Of a stretch of 64,000 nucleotides of DNA, positions 51,619-60,492 are shown one piece after another; the stretch's first letter is position 1, and each line of letters opens with the position of its first letter. The notes below the pieces were generated by a model. That model was not told where the DNA came from and did not search any database. It saw nothing but the letters and a program-made list of their open reading frames with translations. Source of the DNA: Phaeobacter inhibens DSM 16374. Its GTDB lineage: Bacteria > Pseudomonadota > Alphaproteobacteria > Rhodobacterales > Rhodobacteraceae. A program made the position numbers and the translations under genes. The stretch covers positions 1,612,001 through 1,676,000 of the forward strand of contig NZ_KI421498.1 in the NCBI RefSeq assembly GCF_000473105.1, read 5' to 3'.

Positions 51619-52710
51619 ATGAAATCCGCAAAAAACATCCTCCAGCCCGAGAATCAGCCGCTCAAAACGGCCGTTTTAGTGCTTGATGAGAGCAATACGC
51701 TGTCCTTCGCCGCGGCCGTCGATCCGATGCGCGCCGCCAATCGGCTGGCCGGTCGCGGTGCGTTTGACTGGGACTATGTCACCGCAACCAGCGAGCCTGC
51801 GATGCTGACCAGCGGTCTCAGCGTCCCCGGCATCCCGCTCGCGCGACTGCAAAGCTGCGAGTTGCTGATCGTGATCGCCGGCTTCCAGCTGGCCCGCCAC
51901 GCCACCCCCAGCCTGCTGGCTGGCCTGCGCCGTCTGGCGGCAGGTGGCGCGACCATCGCGGGCATCGACGGTGGCCCCTGGCTGATGGCCGAGGCCGGTC
52001 TGCTTGACGGCCACCCGGCCACCACCCATTGGGAAGATCTGGACAATTTCGCCAGCCGCTTCCCCGGTGTGCAATGCCGCAACGACCGCTTCACCCTCTC
52101 CGAGGGGCGCATGACCTCCGGCGGCGCGACACCTGCCATTGAAATGATGCTGCACATCATCGGCAGCCGCCATGGTGCAGGCTTTGCCTCACGCGTGGCC
52201 GGCCTGTTCCTCTATGACGGCCCCGGCTCCACCGAGCGCCCGCAAAGCCGTCTTGGCAGTTCCAAACATTCCTCCCTCACCGCACGGGCCAACGCCCTGA
52301 TGGAGGCAGCGCTGGATGATCCCAAACCGCTGCGCGACATCGCCGACGAACTGGGCACCAGCACCCGCAGCCTGCAACAGCAGTTCCGCCTGCGGCTGAA
52401 CACCACGCCGCAGGACCATTACCTGCAACTGCGTCTGGCTGAGGCCCGCCGGTTGGTCACCGACACAGATCTGCCGATCATGGAGGTGGCACTGGCAACC
52501 GGCTTCAACTCTCAGTCCAGCTTTGCCCGCGCCTTCCGCACCGCCCATGGCACCACAGCGCGCGAGTTGCGGCAGGCAAGCCTTGCAAGCGCCGCGCCCA
52601 CACGTCTTGCCACCAGCAAACCGCTGTTCAGCCAGGCGCCTCTGTCACAAGGTCAAAGCCCCCTGCGCCAAAGCGGGCCACTGCCGCGCCATTCCACCGG
52701 CTCTTACTGA
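51619..52710 (+). CDS. cdhR: GlxA/CdhR-family transcriptional regulator (DJ-1 domain + AraC HTH)
   Basis: The 363 residues combine an N-terminal DJ-1/PfpI-like domain (about 15-180: VLVLDESNTLSFAAAVDPMR, GIDGGPWLMAEAGLL) and two C-terminal AraC helices-turn-helices (about 225-320: PLRDIADELGTSTRSLQQQF and LPIMEVALATGFNSQSSFAR). Such regulators activate carnitine (CdhR) or betaine (GbdR) catabolism when the substrate binds. It is divergent from the carnitine operon with 132 bp between starts. The ATG at 51619 follows an in-frame TTG. The C-terminal tail (about 330-363) is low-complexity. Confidence 0.88.
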   Translation: MKSAKNILQPENQPLKTAVLVLDESNTLSFAAAVDPMRAANRLAGRGAFDWDYVTATSEPAMLTSGLSVPGIPLARLQSCELLIVIAGFQLARHATPSLLAGLRRLAAGGATIAGIDGGPWLMAEAGLLDGHPATTHWEDLDNFASRFPGVQCRNDRFTLSEGRMTSGGATPAIEMMLHIIGSRHGAGFASRVAGLFLYDGPGSTERPQSRLGSSKHSSLTARANALMEAALDDPKPLRDIADELGTSTRSLQQQFRLRLNTTPQDHYLQLRLAEARRLVTDTDLPIMEVALATGFNSQSSFARAFRTAHGTTARELRQASLASAAPTRLATSKPLFSQAPLSQGQSPLRQSGPLPRHSTGSY

Positions 52711-52737
52711 AGCTCGGGCGCAGATAGATCACACAAA

Positions 52738-52766
52738 AACGGGCGGCCCCATCGGGCTGCCCGTTT
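52738..52766. terminator. bidirectional terminator between cdhR and the aldo-keto reductase
   Basis: AACGGGC-GGC and GCT-GCCCGTTT form a stem flanked by A's on the left and T's on the right, so both convergent genes can use it. Confidence 0.8.
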
Positions 52767-52789
52767 CGCTTTATCAGCAGTCCTAGTGA

Positions 52790-53833
52790 TCAATAGGGCA
52801 TGGGATGCGCACGATGGGCGATGTCGATCTCCTCCAGCACCTCCTGCGACAGGGTCAGATCCGCCCCCGCCAGCACATGCTCCAGCTGCGCCAACGTGGT
52901 CGCCCCAAAAATGGCCGAGGCCATGAACGGCCGCGTATGGCACCAGGCCAGCGCCATATGCACCGGATCCAAACCGTGACGCTTAGCGATCTCCAGATAG
53001 GCCGCCACCGCCGGATAGACCCGATCCGTGTCACGCCCGCCCAGTTCCGGGTTCAATGTCTTGCGCGAGGCCTCAGGCACCGCACCATCCTGATATTTCC
53101 CCGTGAGCAAACCCGTTGCCAACGGCGAAAACGCCAGCAGCCCCACGTCTTCGTAGAGGCTCGGCTCAGCCAGGTCGGTGTCATACAACCGGCACAGCAG
53201 CGAATATTCATTCTGGATTGACGCCACCCGTGGCCCGCCAGTCTGCTCGGCCAGCCGCAGCCAGTGCGCCGTGCCCCAGGCGCTCTCGTTTGACAGGCCA
53301 AAGGCGCGAATATTGCCCTTGTCCACCTGCGCCTTCAGCGCCTCCAGACATTCCGCCATATTGTCCAGCACCGCCGCCCGGTCATCGCCCCCCGGATCAT
53401 ACTGCCAGTTCTTGCGGAACATATAGCTGCCCCGATTGGGCCAGTGAAACTGATAGAGGTCGATGTAATCCGTCTGCAGCCGCCGCAAGGATCCTTCGAT
53501 CGTGGGTGCGATGGTCTCCGCCGTAATCGGCGCCCCATCCCGCACCGCCTGCAGCCCTTCGCCGGAATGTTTGGTGGCAAGGATGTAATCCCCGCGCCGC
53601 CCGGTCTTGGCATTCCAGGTCCCGATGATTGCCTCGCTGTCACCGACCGTCTCCGCGCTGATCGGGTTCACCGGGTACATTTCCGCCGTATCAAGGAAAT
53701 TCACCCCCGCCGCCAAGGCCGCATCAATCTGCGCATGGGCATCCTCCTCCCCCGTCTGGGTGCCAAAGGTCATGGTGCCGAGACAGATCTGCGACACCTC
53801 CATGCCGGTGCGGCCAAGCGGGTTCATCTTCAT
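52790..53833 (-). CDS. aldo/keto reductase (Tas-like)
   Basis: The 347-residue TIM-barrel enzyme has the AKR catalytic set: LDTAEMYP near 47-54 (Asp, Tyr), LATKHSGEG (Lys) and YQFHWPNRG (His). IDLYQFHW and GLSNESAWG, QNEYSLLCR, and the C-terminal FGATTLAQLEHVL (NADP site) match the Tas subgroup. Substrate is unknown; reduction of aldehydes is expected. The frame reaches 53914, but MKMNPLGRTGMEVS at 53833 is the family start. Confidence 0.92.
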   Translation of the reverse strand: MKMNPLGRTGMEVSQICLGTMTFGTQTGEEDAHAQIDAALAAGVNFLDTAEMYPVNPISAETVGDSEAIIGTWNAKTGRRGDYILATKHSGEGLQAVRDGAPITAETIAPTIEGSLRRLQTDYIDLYQFHWPNRGSYMFRKNWQYDPGGDDRAAVLDNMAECLEALKAQVDKGNIRAFGLSNESAWGTAHWLRLAEQTGGPRVASIQNEYSLLCRLYDTDLAEPSLYEDVGLLAFSPLATGLLTGKYQDGAVPEASRKTLNPELGGRDTDRVYPAVAAYLEIAKRHGLDPVHMALAWCHTRPFMASAIFGATTLAQLEHVLAGADLTLSQEVLEEIDIAHRAHPMPY

Positions 53834-54009
53834 GATCGGGATCCTGTTGTTGCAACTCGCAACAGACCCTAGCCCACCCGCAGCCCAGTGCAACCAGCTG
53901 CGTCCCCCGCACATCGGGGCGTTAACCTTTCACGCACAATCCAGACATGAAACACGATGGATGTGATATGATTAAAATTGTCGCAAATCTAGAAAAGGAG
54001 AGTGACAAC

Positions 54010-54411
54010 ATGACGTTCTCTATGTCCAAAAGCTACAAAGACCTGATCGCAGAAGCTGAAGCCATCGTGGTGTCGATTTCCCCGGCAGAGGCGGCAGATC
54101 TGCATGACCGTGACGACAGCCTGTTTGTCGACCTGCGGGTTATCCGCGAAGTTGAACGCACCGGCGTCATCCCCGGAGCCCTGTCCTGCCCGCGCGGCCT
54201 GATGGAGTTCTGGATTGATCCATCCAGCCCCTACCACAAACCAGTCTTTGCCGAAGATCGGGCCTTCATCTTCTATTGTGACAACGGATGGCGGTCGGCC
54301 CTGGCTGCCAGGACCGCGCTGGAAATGGGATTGCAGCGGGCGGTCTTTTTGAAAGGCGGCTTTGATGCCTGGATCGCAGACGGGGGCGATGCCATCCCTT
54401 ACAAGTGGTAA
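54010..54411 (+). CDS. rhodanese-like domain protein, tandem copy 1
   Basis: The 133-residue single rhodanese domain has the active-site loop CDNGWR (Cys-x4-Arg) near residue 94 and the CH2A-like VDLRVIREVERTGVIPGA. The SCPRGLMEFWIDPSSPYHK stretch is shared with the next gene and carries a second cysteine. Sulfur-transfer or cyanide detoxification is expected. AGGAG at 53996-54000 supports the ATG at 54010 over the upstream frame. Confidence 0.88.
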   Translation: MTFSMSKSYKDLIAEAEAIVVSISPAEAADLHDRDDSLFVDLRVIREVERTGVIPGALSCPRGLMEFWIDPSSPYHKPVFAEDRAFIFYCDNGWRSALAARTALEMGLQRAVFLKGGFDAWIADGGDAIPYKW

Positions 54412-54498
54412 CTAACCGGCTGACACCGGGCAAGCGGTGCTTGTCACCCCGGGCAAAACCCGGCAGCCTGTGCATCTAACAGCCAGAGGAAGCACAGC

Positions 54499-54900
54499 AT
54501 GCCCCAAGCCATCACAAAAGGCGTCAAGGCGCTCCTTGACGAGGCCAACGCCGTTGTGGACACCATGTCCGTGGAGACCGCAAAAGAGGCCATCCATGAT
54601 GACGCCTATGTCTTCATCGACCTGCGCGATATCCGCGAATTGCAGTCCAGCGGCATGATTCCAGGCGCCTTTTCCTGCCCGCGCGGGATGCTGGAATTCT
54701 GGATCGACCCTGACAGCCCCTACCACAAACCGGTGTTCAATCAGGACAAGACCTATGTGTTCTACTGCGCCAGCGCCTGGCGTTCTGCGCTGGCCGCCAA
54801 GGCCGCGATGGAAATGGGCCTTGCCCCGGTGATGCATCTTGAGGGCGGCTTTACCGCCTGGGCCAAATCGGGCGGAGAGATCGCCCAGCGCGACGACTGA
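54499..54900 (+). CDS. rhodanese-like domain protein, tandem copy 2
   Basis: Also 133 residues, aligning with copy 1 along its whole length: IDLRDIRELQSSGMIPGA, SCPRGMLEFWIDPDSPYHK and the active loop CASAWR near 94. The C-terminal GGFTAWAKSGG matches GGFDAWIADGG. An AGAGGAA site precedes the ATG. The 87-bp gap between the copies can form small hairpins (CCGGGCAAAACCCGG around 54454), so separate expression is possible. Confidence 0.88.
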   Translation: MPQAITKGVKALLDEANAVVDTMSVETAKEAIHDDAYVFIDLRDIRELQSSGMIPGAFSCPRGMLEFWIDPDSPYHKPVFNQDKTYVFYCASAWRSALAAKAAMEMGLAPVMHLEGGFTAWAKSGGEIAQRDD

Positions 54901-55044
54901 GCCGCCCCCTCGTCCCGGTCCATGGCTGGCGGCGCGGCAAATCTGCCGCGCCGGGCACAAACCGGGCACAATACGACACGCCAATCGGGAAAATGTCGGA
55001 AACACCCGTGCAATCTGACCTCGCAGCGGTCATGACTGGCCATT

Positions 55045-56268
55045 ATGCGGATGATGATTTCCTTTGCGGCGCTGTTTCTCTCTGTGATCCTGTTGCAGCT
55101 GTCGACCGGCGGCGTGGGTCCCTTGGATGCGCTCTCTGGTCTGACACTGGGATTTGACAAGGAACAGATCGGCTTTCTCGGCTCGGCGCATTTCCTTGGT
55201 TTTTTCATCGGTTGCTGGTGGGTACCGCGCCTGATGGGCAACGTCGGCCACAGCCGCGCCTTTGCGGTCTGTACGGCCCTTGGTGCCATGGGGTTGATCG
55301 GCCACACCCTGACCGAAGATCCGCTGGCCTGGGCCGTGATGCGCATGGCCTCCGGGCTCTGCGTCGCAGGGTGTTACACCGTGATTGAGGCCTGGCTGAA
55401 CGCCAAGGTCACCAATGAAACCCGCGGGCGCGCCATGGGCACCTATCGCATCGTGGACCTCTCCGCCTCGCTGGTGGCGCAGCTGCTGATCGCGGTGCTG
55501 CCGCCTGCCTCTTACATTTCGTATAACCTGCTGGCGATCCTCTGCTGCGCGGCCCTCTTGCCGCTCACCATGACCAAGGTCAGCCAGCCCGACATTCCCG
55601 ATGCCCCCCGGCTGCGCCCGAAACTGGCCTGGGCCTGCTCACCTCTGGCGGTTGCCGGTGTGATCGTCGCCGCCCTCAGCTCCGCATCCTTCCGTATGGT
55701 TGGCCCGATCTACGGCCAAGAAGTCGGGCTGGAGGTCGGGCAGATCGCCTTCTTCCTCGCGACATTTGTTCTGGGCGGCGCGCTGGCGCAATACCCGCTG
55801 GGCTGGCTCGCCGACAAATACGACCGCCGCTGGGTGCTGATCTGGCTGTCGGTGGTGGCCATCCTGTCCTGCGGCATCACCATGGCCGCCAGCGGCATGG
55901 GCACCTGGGCCGTTATGGCCTCAGCGGCCTTCTTTGGTTTTACCACCATGCCGATCTTCTCGGTCTCTGCCGCCCACGCCAATGACTTTGCCACCTCGCA
56001 GCAACGGATCGAACTGGCCGCCGCGCTGATGTTTTTCTACGCCCTTGGCGCCATCGCCTCGCCGCTGATCACCTCGGCGCTGATCGAAAACTACGGTCCC
56101 GGCGCGCTCTTTGCCTTTGTCGCAGTCGGCCACCTCGGACTGATTATCTTTGGCCTGGCCCGGATGCGCGCCCGCCCCGCGCCCGAGGACCGCACCCGCT
56201 ACGTCTATGCTCCGCGCACCTCCTTCACCATTGGCCGCCTGCTCAAACGCTCCCGCGAGCGGCGCTAG
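55045..56268 (+). CDS. MFS transporter (YcaD-like)
   Basis: The 407 residues give twelve hydrophobic segments. Between helices 2 and 3 is the MFS signature GCWWVPRLMGNVGHSRAF, and between 8 and 9 GWLADKYDRR. The long C-terminal cytoplasmic tail is basic. The YcaD-like group has no established substrate. It follows the tandem rhodanese genes by 144 bp and precedes metG by about 110 bp. Confidence 0.88.
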   Translation: MRMMISFAALFLSVILLQLSTGGVGPLDALSGLTLGFDKEQIGFLGSAHFLGFFIGCWWVPRLMGNVGHSRAFAVCTALGAMGLIGHTLTEDPLAWAVMRMASGLCVAGCYTVIEAWLNAKVTNETRGRAMGTYRIVDLSASLVAQLLIAVLPPASYISYNLLAILCCAALLPLTMTKVSQPDIPDAPRLRPKLAWACSPLAVAGVIVAALSSASFRMVGPIYGQEVGLEVGQIAFFLATFVLGGALAQYPLGWLADKYDRRWVLIWLSVVAILSCGITMAASGMGTWAVMASAAFFGFTTMPIFSVSAAHANDFATSQQRIELAAALMFFYALGAIASPLITSALIENYGPGALFAFVAVGHLGLIIFGLARMRARPAPEDRTRYVYAPRTSFTIGRLLKRSRERR

Positions 56269-56382
56269 ACGGTCTGCGACACCCTTCAGAGCGGGGAAAT
56301 TAGCCACAAGGTCCACAGCGGGGTTTTCGGCGGCAGCGCCATGCGCTAGACGGGCCAGCAAAGCTTTAGTTGGATGGATGAT

Positions 56383-58101
56383 ATGGCGCGCTTTCTCATT
56401 ACCTCGGCGATCCCCTATATCAACGGGATCAAGCATCTGGGCAATCTGGTCGGCAGCCAGCTGCCCGCAGATCTCTACGCTCGCTACCAGCGCGCACGCG
56501 GCCATGAGGTGATGTTCCTCTGCGCCACCGACGAACACGGCACCCCTGCCGAGCTGGCCGCCGCCAAGGCAGGCAAACCGGTCGCGGATTACTGCGCCGA
56601 AATGCACGAAGTTCAGGCCGGTATCGCCAAGGGGTTCGGCCTCAGCTTTGACCATTTTGGGCGCTCCTCCAGCCCGCAGAATCACGCGTTGACCCAGCAT
56701 TTCGCAGGCAAGCTGGCCGAGCAGGGGCTGATCCGTGAAGTGACCGAAAAACAGGTCTACTCCCACGCCGATGGCCGCTTCCTGCCCGACCGCTATATCG
56801 AAGGCACCTGTCCCAACTGCGGCTATGAACGCGCCCGCGGCGACCAGTGCGAGGAATGCACCAAGCAGCTGGACCCGACCGATCTGATCGACCCGCGCTC
56901 CGCGATTTCCGGCTCCACCGATCTGGAAGTGCGCGAGACCAAGCACCTGTACCTGTGCCAGTCGCAGCTGAAGGACCAGCTGGACGACTGGATCAACAGC
57001 AAATCAGACTGGCCGGTGCTGACCACCTCCATTGCCAAGAAATGGCTGCATGATGGCGACGGCCTGCAGGACCGTGGCATCACCCGTGATCTCGACTGGG
57101 GTGTGCCGGTCAGGAAGGGCGATGCGGACTGGCCCGGTATGGAGGGCAAGGTTTTCTACGTCTGGTTCGACGCCCCCATCGAATATATCGCCGCCTCGCG
57201 CGAATGGGCCGACGCCAACGGCAAGACCGACGCCGACTGGCAGCGCTGGTGGCGCACCGACATGGGCGCTGAGGACGTCAAATACGTCCAGTTCATGGGC
57301 AAGGATAACGTCCCCTTCCACACCCTGTCTTTCCCGGCCACCATCCTTGGTTCGGGAGAACCGTGGAAGATGGTCGACCACCTCAAATCCTTCAACTACC
57401 TGAACTATGACGGCGGTCAGTTCTCCACCTCGCAGGGGCGCGGCGTGTTCATGGATCAGGCGCTGGAGATCCTGCCGGCGGACTACTGGCGCTGGTGGCT
57501 GCTGAGCCACGCCCCCGAAAGCTCCGACTCCGAATTCACCTGGGAGAATTTCCAGCAATCTGTGAACAAGGATCTCGCCGACGTGCTGGGCAACTTCGTG
57601 TCCCGCATCACCAAATTCTGCCGCTCCAAATACGGCGAGGCGGTTCCCGCAGGCAATGACTACGGCGAGGCGGAACAGGCGCTGATTGATGAGATCAGCA
57701 CCCGTGTTACCGCCTATGAAGGCCACATGGCCGCCATGGACGTGCGCAAATCCGCGCAGGAGCTGCGGGCGATCTGGGTCGCAGGCAATGAATACCTGCA
57801 ATCCGTGGCGCCCTGGTCCGTCTTCAAAACCGACCCCGATCAGGCCGCCGCTCAGGTGCGTCTGGGACTGAACCTGATCCGGCTCTATGCGGTGCTGTCA
57901 GCCCCGTTCATCCCCGATGCGACCGAGCGTCTGCTGGCCGCCCTCCAGACCGAGGATCGCAGCTGGCCCGACGATGTCGCCGCCGCCCTCAGCGCGCTGC
58001 CCGCAGGTCATGCCTTTACCGTGCCGGAGGTGCTCTTTGCCAAGATCACCGACGAACAGCGCGAGGAATGGCAGGAGCGTTTCTCCGGCACCCGCGACTG
58101 A
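56383..58101 (+). CDS. metG: methionyl-tRNA synthetase
   Basis: The 572 residues show the class I HIGH-type site as HLGN (INGIKHLGN near 17), [12 protein letters not shown], a Cys4 zinc knuckle ([19 protein letters not shown]), WFDAPIEY and [12 protein letters not shown]. The canonical KMSKS loop is replaced by FSTSQGRG (near 347). A Met anticodon-binding helical domain (about 390-530) follows. It charges tRNA-Met with methionine. The ATG at 56383 gives the family start ([11 protein letters not shown]); an ATG at 56374 is three codons earlier. A strong terminator follows. Confidence 0.95.
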   Translation: MARFLITSAIPYINGIKHLGNLVGSQLPADLYARYQRARGHEVMFLCATDEHGTPAELAAAKAGKPVADYCAEMHEVQAGIAKGFGLSFDHFGRSSSPQNHALTQHFAGKLAEQGLIREVTEKQVYSHADGRFLPDRYIEGTCPNCGYERARGDQCEECTKQLDPTDLIDPRSAISGSTDLEVRETKHLYLCQSQLKDQLDDWINSKSDWPVLTTSIAKKWLHDGDGLQDRGITRDLDWGVPVRKGDADWPGMEGKVFYVWFDAPIEYIAASREWADANGKTDADWQRWWRTDMGAEDVKYVQFMGKDNVPFHTLSFPATILGSGEPWKMVDHLKSFNYLNYDGGQFSTSQGRGVFMDQALEILPADYWRWWLLSHAPESSDSEFTWENFQQSVNKDLADVLGNFVSRITKFCRSKYGEAVPAGNDYGEAEQALIDEISTRVTAYEGHMAAMDVRKSAQELRAIWVAGNEYLQSVAPWSVFKTDPDQAAAQVRLGLNLIRLYAVLSAPFIPDATERLLAALQTEDRSWPDDVAAALSALPAGHAFTVPEVLFAKITDEQREEWQERFSGTRD

Positions 58102-58131
58102 TCTCAGGGCTGCGCCCTCTGCCAATGACCA

Positions 58132-58161
58132 AGGCCGCTCCACCGGGAGCGGCCTTTTTGC
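58132..58161 (+). terminator. rho-independent terminator of metG
   Basis: AAGGCCGCTC and GAGCGGCCTT form a 10-bp stem with a CACCGG loop, ending in TTTTT on the plus strand. It overlaps the stop region of the convergent MBL gene. Confidence 0.9.
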
Positions 58162-58163
58162 GT

Positions 58164-59075
58164 TCAAAGGTGGATACGCTCCCCTTCCGGCGGCGTCCGC
58201 AACCGCCAGCGCGGCGCCAGCTCTGCATGATGTTGCCGCAATACCTCCGGCCCCTCACGGTAGAGCGCATAGGTCGAATGATGGATCGGCAGTACTGCCT
58301 GCGGCTCCAGCTGCTGCGCAAACCCCGCCGCCTGCGCCCCATCCATGGAGATCTGCCCCAGCGCCCCCGCCCCGCCGACAGCGCCCAAATGCGGGACAAA
58401 GACATCCAGCAGACCTGCCTCCGCAACCTGCGCTGCTCTCAGAGCCTGCCAGACCGGCGGCACCAGAAAACTGTCGCCTGCCCAATAGATCCGCACCACG
58501 CCAAAGGCCGTCTCCACCTCGATCAGATAGCCGTTGCCCAGCCCCAGCAACCGCGCCACCTCCGGGTTCTCTGAATGAACCGCAGGCAGTGCCGTGATCT
58601 GCAGAACCCCCTCCGGTCCTTCAATGCGCCGCATCTCGCCATGGGCCAACGAGCTGGCGGCAAAGCCTTTCTGCCGCATCGCTGCAAGGTCATGCTGCGG
58701 CACCAGCATCGGCAACTGCGGGTCCAGCCAGGCCTGCGCCGCCTGATCGAAATGATCCTCATGGGCATGGCTCAGCAGCACCAGATCATAGCGGTCGTAG
58801 CGCAACCCCGGAAACGGCGTGAGCCGCGCATGTGACTTTATATTCGGCCCGCGCGCGAGGTCGAACATCTCATTCGGGTCCCCCATGACAAAGGCCTCAG
58901 GCCCCTCTCCCAGACAGGGGTCTGTCAGCACTCGAAGCCCCGCAGCCTCGATCTCCAGCATGGCGCCGCCCAACCAGCGCAGGGATACGCCCGGCTGCGC
59001 AGCCCGCACGACAGCGGGCAAGCCACCACCAAGGGTCAAGGCCGCGCCACTCTTCAGCAATTGACGTCTGTTCAT
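58164..59075 (-). CDS. secreted MBL-fold metallo-hydrolase with Tat-like signal
   Basis: The 303-residue precursor starts MNRRQLLKSGAALTLGGG, a twin-arginine-type signal followed by a hydrophobic core; cleavage is likely after AVVRA. The mature part has LLSHAHEDHFD (metal His/Asp motif) near 106 and LPAVHSEN near 170, the UlaG/RomA-like beta-lactamase fold. Divergent from a LysR gene with 93 bp between starts, which probably controls it. Substrate unknown. Confidence 0.85.
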   Translation of the reverse strand: MNRRQLLKSGAALTLGGGLPAVVRAAQPGVSLRWLGGAMLEIEAAGLRVLTDPCLGEGPEAFVMGDPNEMFDLARGPNIKSHARLTPFPGLRYDRYDLVLLSHAHEDHFDQAAQAWLDPQLPMLVPQHDLAAMRQKGFAASSLAHGEMRRIEGPEGVLQITALPAVHSENPEVARLLGLGNGYLIEVETAFGVVRIYWAGDSFLVPPVWQALRAAQVAEAGLLDVFVPHLGAVGGAGALGQISMDGAQAAGFAQQLEPQAVLPIHHSTYALYREGPEVLRQHHAELAPRWRLRTPPEGERIHL

Positions 59076-59168
59076 CGTCTTCTCCTGTGATGTACGACAG
59101 GAGTAAGCGCTCGCATATTGCGGAATAATCGGTTTAATACTGAATACTTTGAATGGATATTTCGCTTA

Positions 59169-59990
59169 ATGGATCGACTTCAGAACATAGAAACCTTTGC
59201 CGAGGTTGCAGATCAGCTCAGCTTTGCCGCTGCTGCGCGACGCCTCGGGCTACCAGCCTCCACGGTCACCAGCCGCATCCGCACCCTGGAACAGAGCCTG
59301 GGCGTGCGCCTGCTGGACCGCACCACCCGGCGCGTTGCCCTGACACCCGCCGGAGCACTATTTCTGGACCGCTGCCGCCGCGCGCTTGACGAGATCGACG
59401 CCGCCCGCGATCTGGTTGCAGCCGAGGCCAAGGCCAGCGGTCTGCTGCGCCTCTCGGTCCCCACCGCGCTGCCCATGGCCCCACTGGCAGCCCTCACATC
59501 TGCCTTTCTGCGTGATTATCCGCAGATCTCGATCACCATAACCGTGGATGACACCCCTGCCGACTTCATTGCCGACGGCATCGATCTGGCGCTGCGCGGC
59601 AACCGTCCGGGCAGCGACAGCCTGATTGCCCGTGTGCTGTCTCAGACGCCGGTGGTGCTGGCGGCGGCGCCGGGGCAGCTCGCAAATGAGGATCTGCCGA
59701 TTCTCGGCCCGCTTGCGCGGCACCTGACGGACCGGCGCGCAGACAGCCGCATTACCTGTGAATCCTTTGCACTCGCTCTGGAACTGGTGCGGTCCGGTGC
59801 AGCGCGTGGCTGCTTTCCGCGCCCGATGTGCGATGCGGACTATGCGGCGGGGCAGCTGGATCTTGCCCCGCCGCCCGTCGGCGTGGAGACACAGCTCACT
59901 CTGTATCTGGTCTACCCGGACCGCCGTCCGCTGCCTCAGAGATTGCGACTCTTCATTGACAGGCTGGTGGCGGCTTACACCTCTTCCTGA
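59169..59990 (+). CDS. LysR-family transcriptional regulator
   Basis: The 273 residues have the LysR winged helix (ADQLSFAAAARRLGLPASTV then SRIRTLEQSLGVRLLDRTTR, about 10-65) and a shortened effector domain (about 88-270) with DGIDLALRG. It lies opposite the metallo-hydrolase gene, the usual layout for a regulator and its target. The ATG at 59169 starts the standard MDRLQNIETF; the frame extends 17 codons upstream. Confidence 0.92.
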   Translation: MDRLQNIETFAEVADQLSFAAAARRLGLPASTVTSRIRTLEQSLGVRLLDRTTRRVALTPAGALFLDRCRRALDEIDAARDLVAAEAKASGLLRLSVPTALPMAPLAALTSAFLRDYPQISITITVDDTPADFIADGIDLALRGNRPGSDSLIARVLSQTPVVLAAAPGQLANEDLPILGPLARHLTDRRADSRITCESFALALELVRSGAARGCFPRPMCDADYAAGQLDLAPPPVGVETQLTLYLVYPDRRPLPQRLRLFIDRLVAAYTSS

Positions 59991-60042
59991 TGGCAGAAAC
60001 CACCGGGCCATACGCTAAGGCGATCGGCAAAAAATCTTAATC

Positions 60043-60057
60043 TGACTAAAAAAGTCA
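60043..60057. promoter_or_regulatory. RirA-type iron box (IRO) 1
   Basis: TGACTAAAAAAGTCA fits TGA-N9-TCA, the iron-responsive operator of RirA in alphaproteobacteria. It lies 100-115 bp before the small ORF and hemP. Confidence 0.7.
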
Positions 60058-60069
60058 GGTTGACGATTC

Positions 60070-60084
60070 TGATTAAATAAGTCA
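60070..60084. promoter_or_regulatory. RirA-type iron box (IRO) 2
   Basis: TGATTAAATAAGTCA again fits TGA-N9-TCA; centres are 27 bp apart. Two boxes in a row support iron repression of the hemP cluster. Confidence 0.7.
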
Positions 60085-60157
60085 GGTATAGGGCAGTTCA
60101 GCCAACCTGTGATTGTGCAGCCAGCCCGACTGATAGCAAATCAACCGAGATCGCCCA

Positions 60158-60310
60158 ATGTCGTTTCTTCTGCAATTCTTCTCCCTGCGCCACCGCCCTG
60201 TTGAAGGCACCCGCGCGTCGGTCAGCCTGCACGCCTACGGGCTGCCGCGTGGCGATCAGGGGTTTTGCCTGGAATGGTATCTGGATCGGTCGGAAAACCG
60301 AAACGGGTGA
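60158..60310 (+). CDS. 50-residue hypothetical protein upstream of hemP
   Basis: The frame ATG at 60158 to TGA at 60308-60310 encodes MSFLLQFFSLRHRP followed by a 36-residue polar tail with one Cys (GFCLEWYLDR). It is the first frame after the two iron boxes and ends 5 bp before hemP. A Shine-Dalgarno-like GAGATCG lies upstream. The short length and lack of a known family make it tentative; it could be a real small protein or a leader. Confidence 0.55.
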   Translation: MSFLLQFFSLRHRPVEGTRASVSLHAYGLPRGDQGFCLEWYLDRSENRNG

Positions 60311-60315
60311 CCCTG

Positions 60316-60492
60316 ATGAACCAGATGACTTTTGACCACGCCGCCACCACCACAACCGCAGCCACCGAAGTCTTCCCGACCTACCACGCTGAGGAACTCG
60401 CCCGTGGCGGGAACCAGGCCCGCATCCTGCTCAATGGCCAGATCTACAGCCTGCGGATCACCCGCGCCGGAAAGCTGATCCTGACAAAATGA
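60316..60492 (+). CDS. hemP: hemin uptake protein HemP
   Basis: The 58-residue protein ends ILLNGQIYSLRITRAGKLIL, the HemP pattern (YxLRxTRxGKLILTK). HemP proteins are small regulators or adaptors of hemin uptake gene expression. The frame is open from 60265, but the ATG at 60316 fits the family. It overlaps the next gene by ATGA, and iron boxes lie upstream. Confidence 0.9.
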   Translation: MNQMTFDHAATTTTAATEVFPTYHAEELARGGNQARILLNGQIYSLRITRAGKLILTK

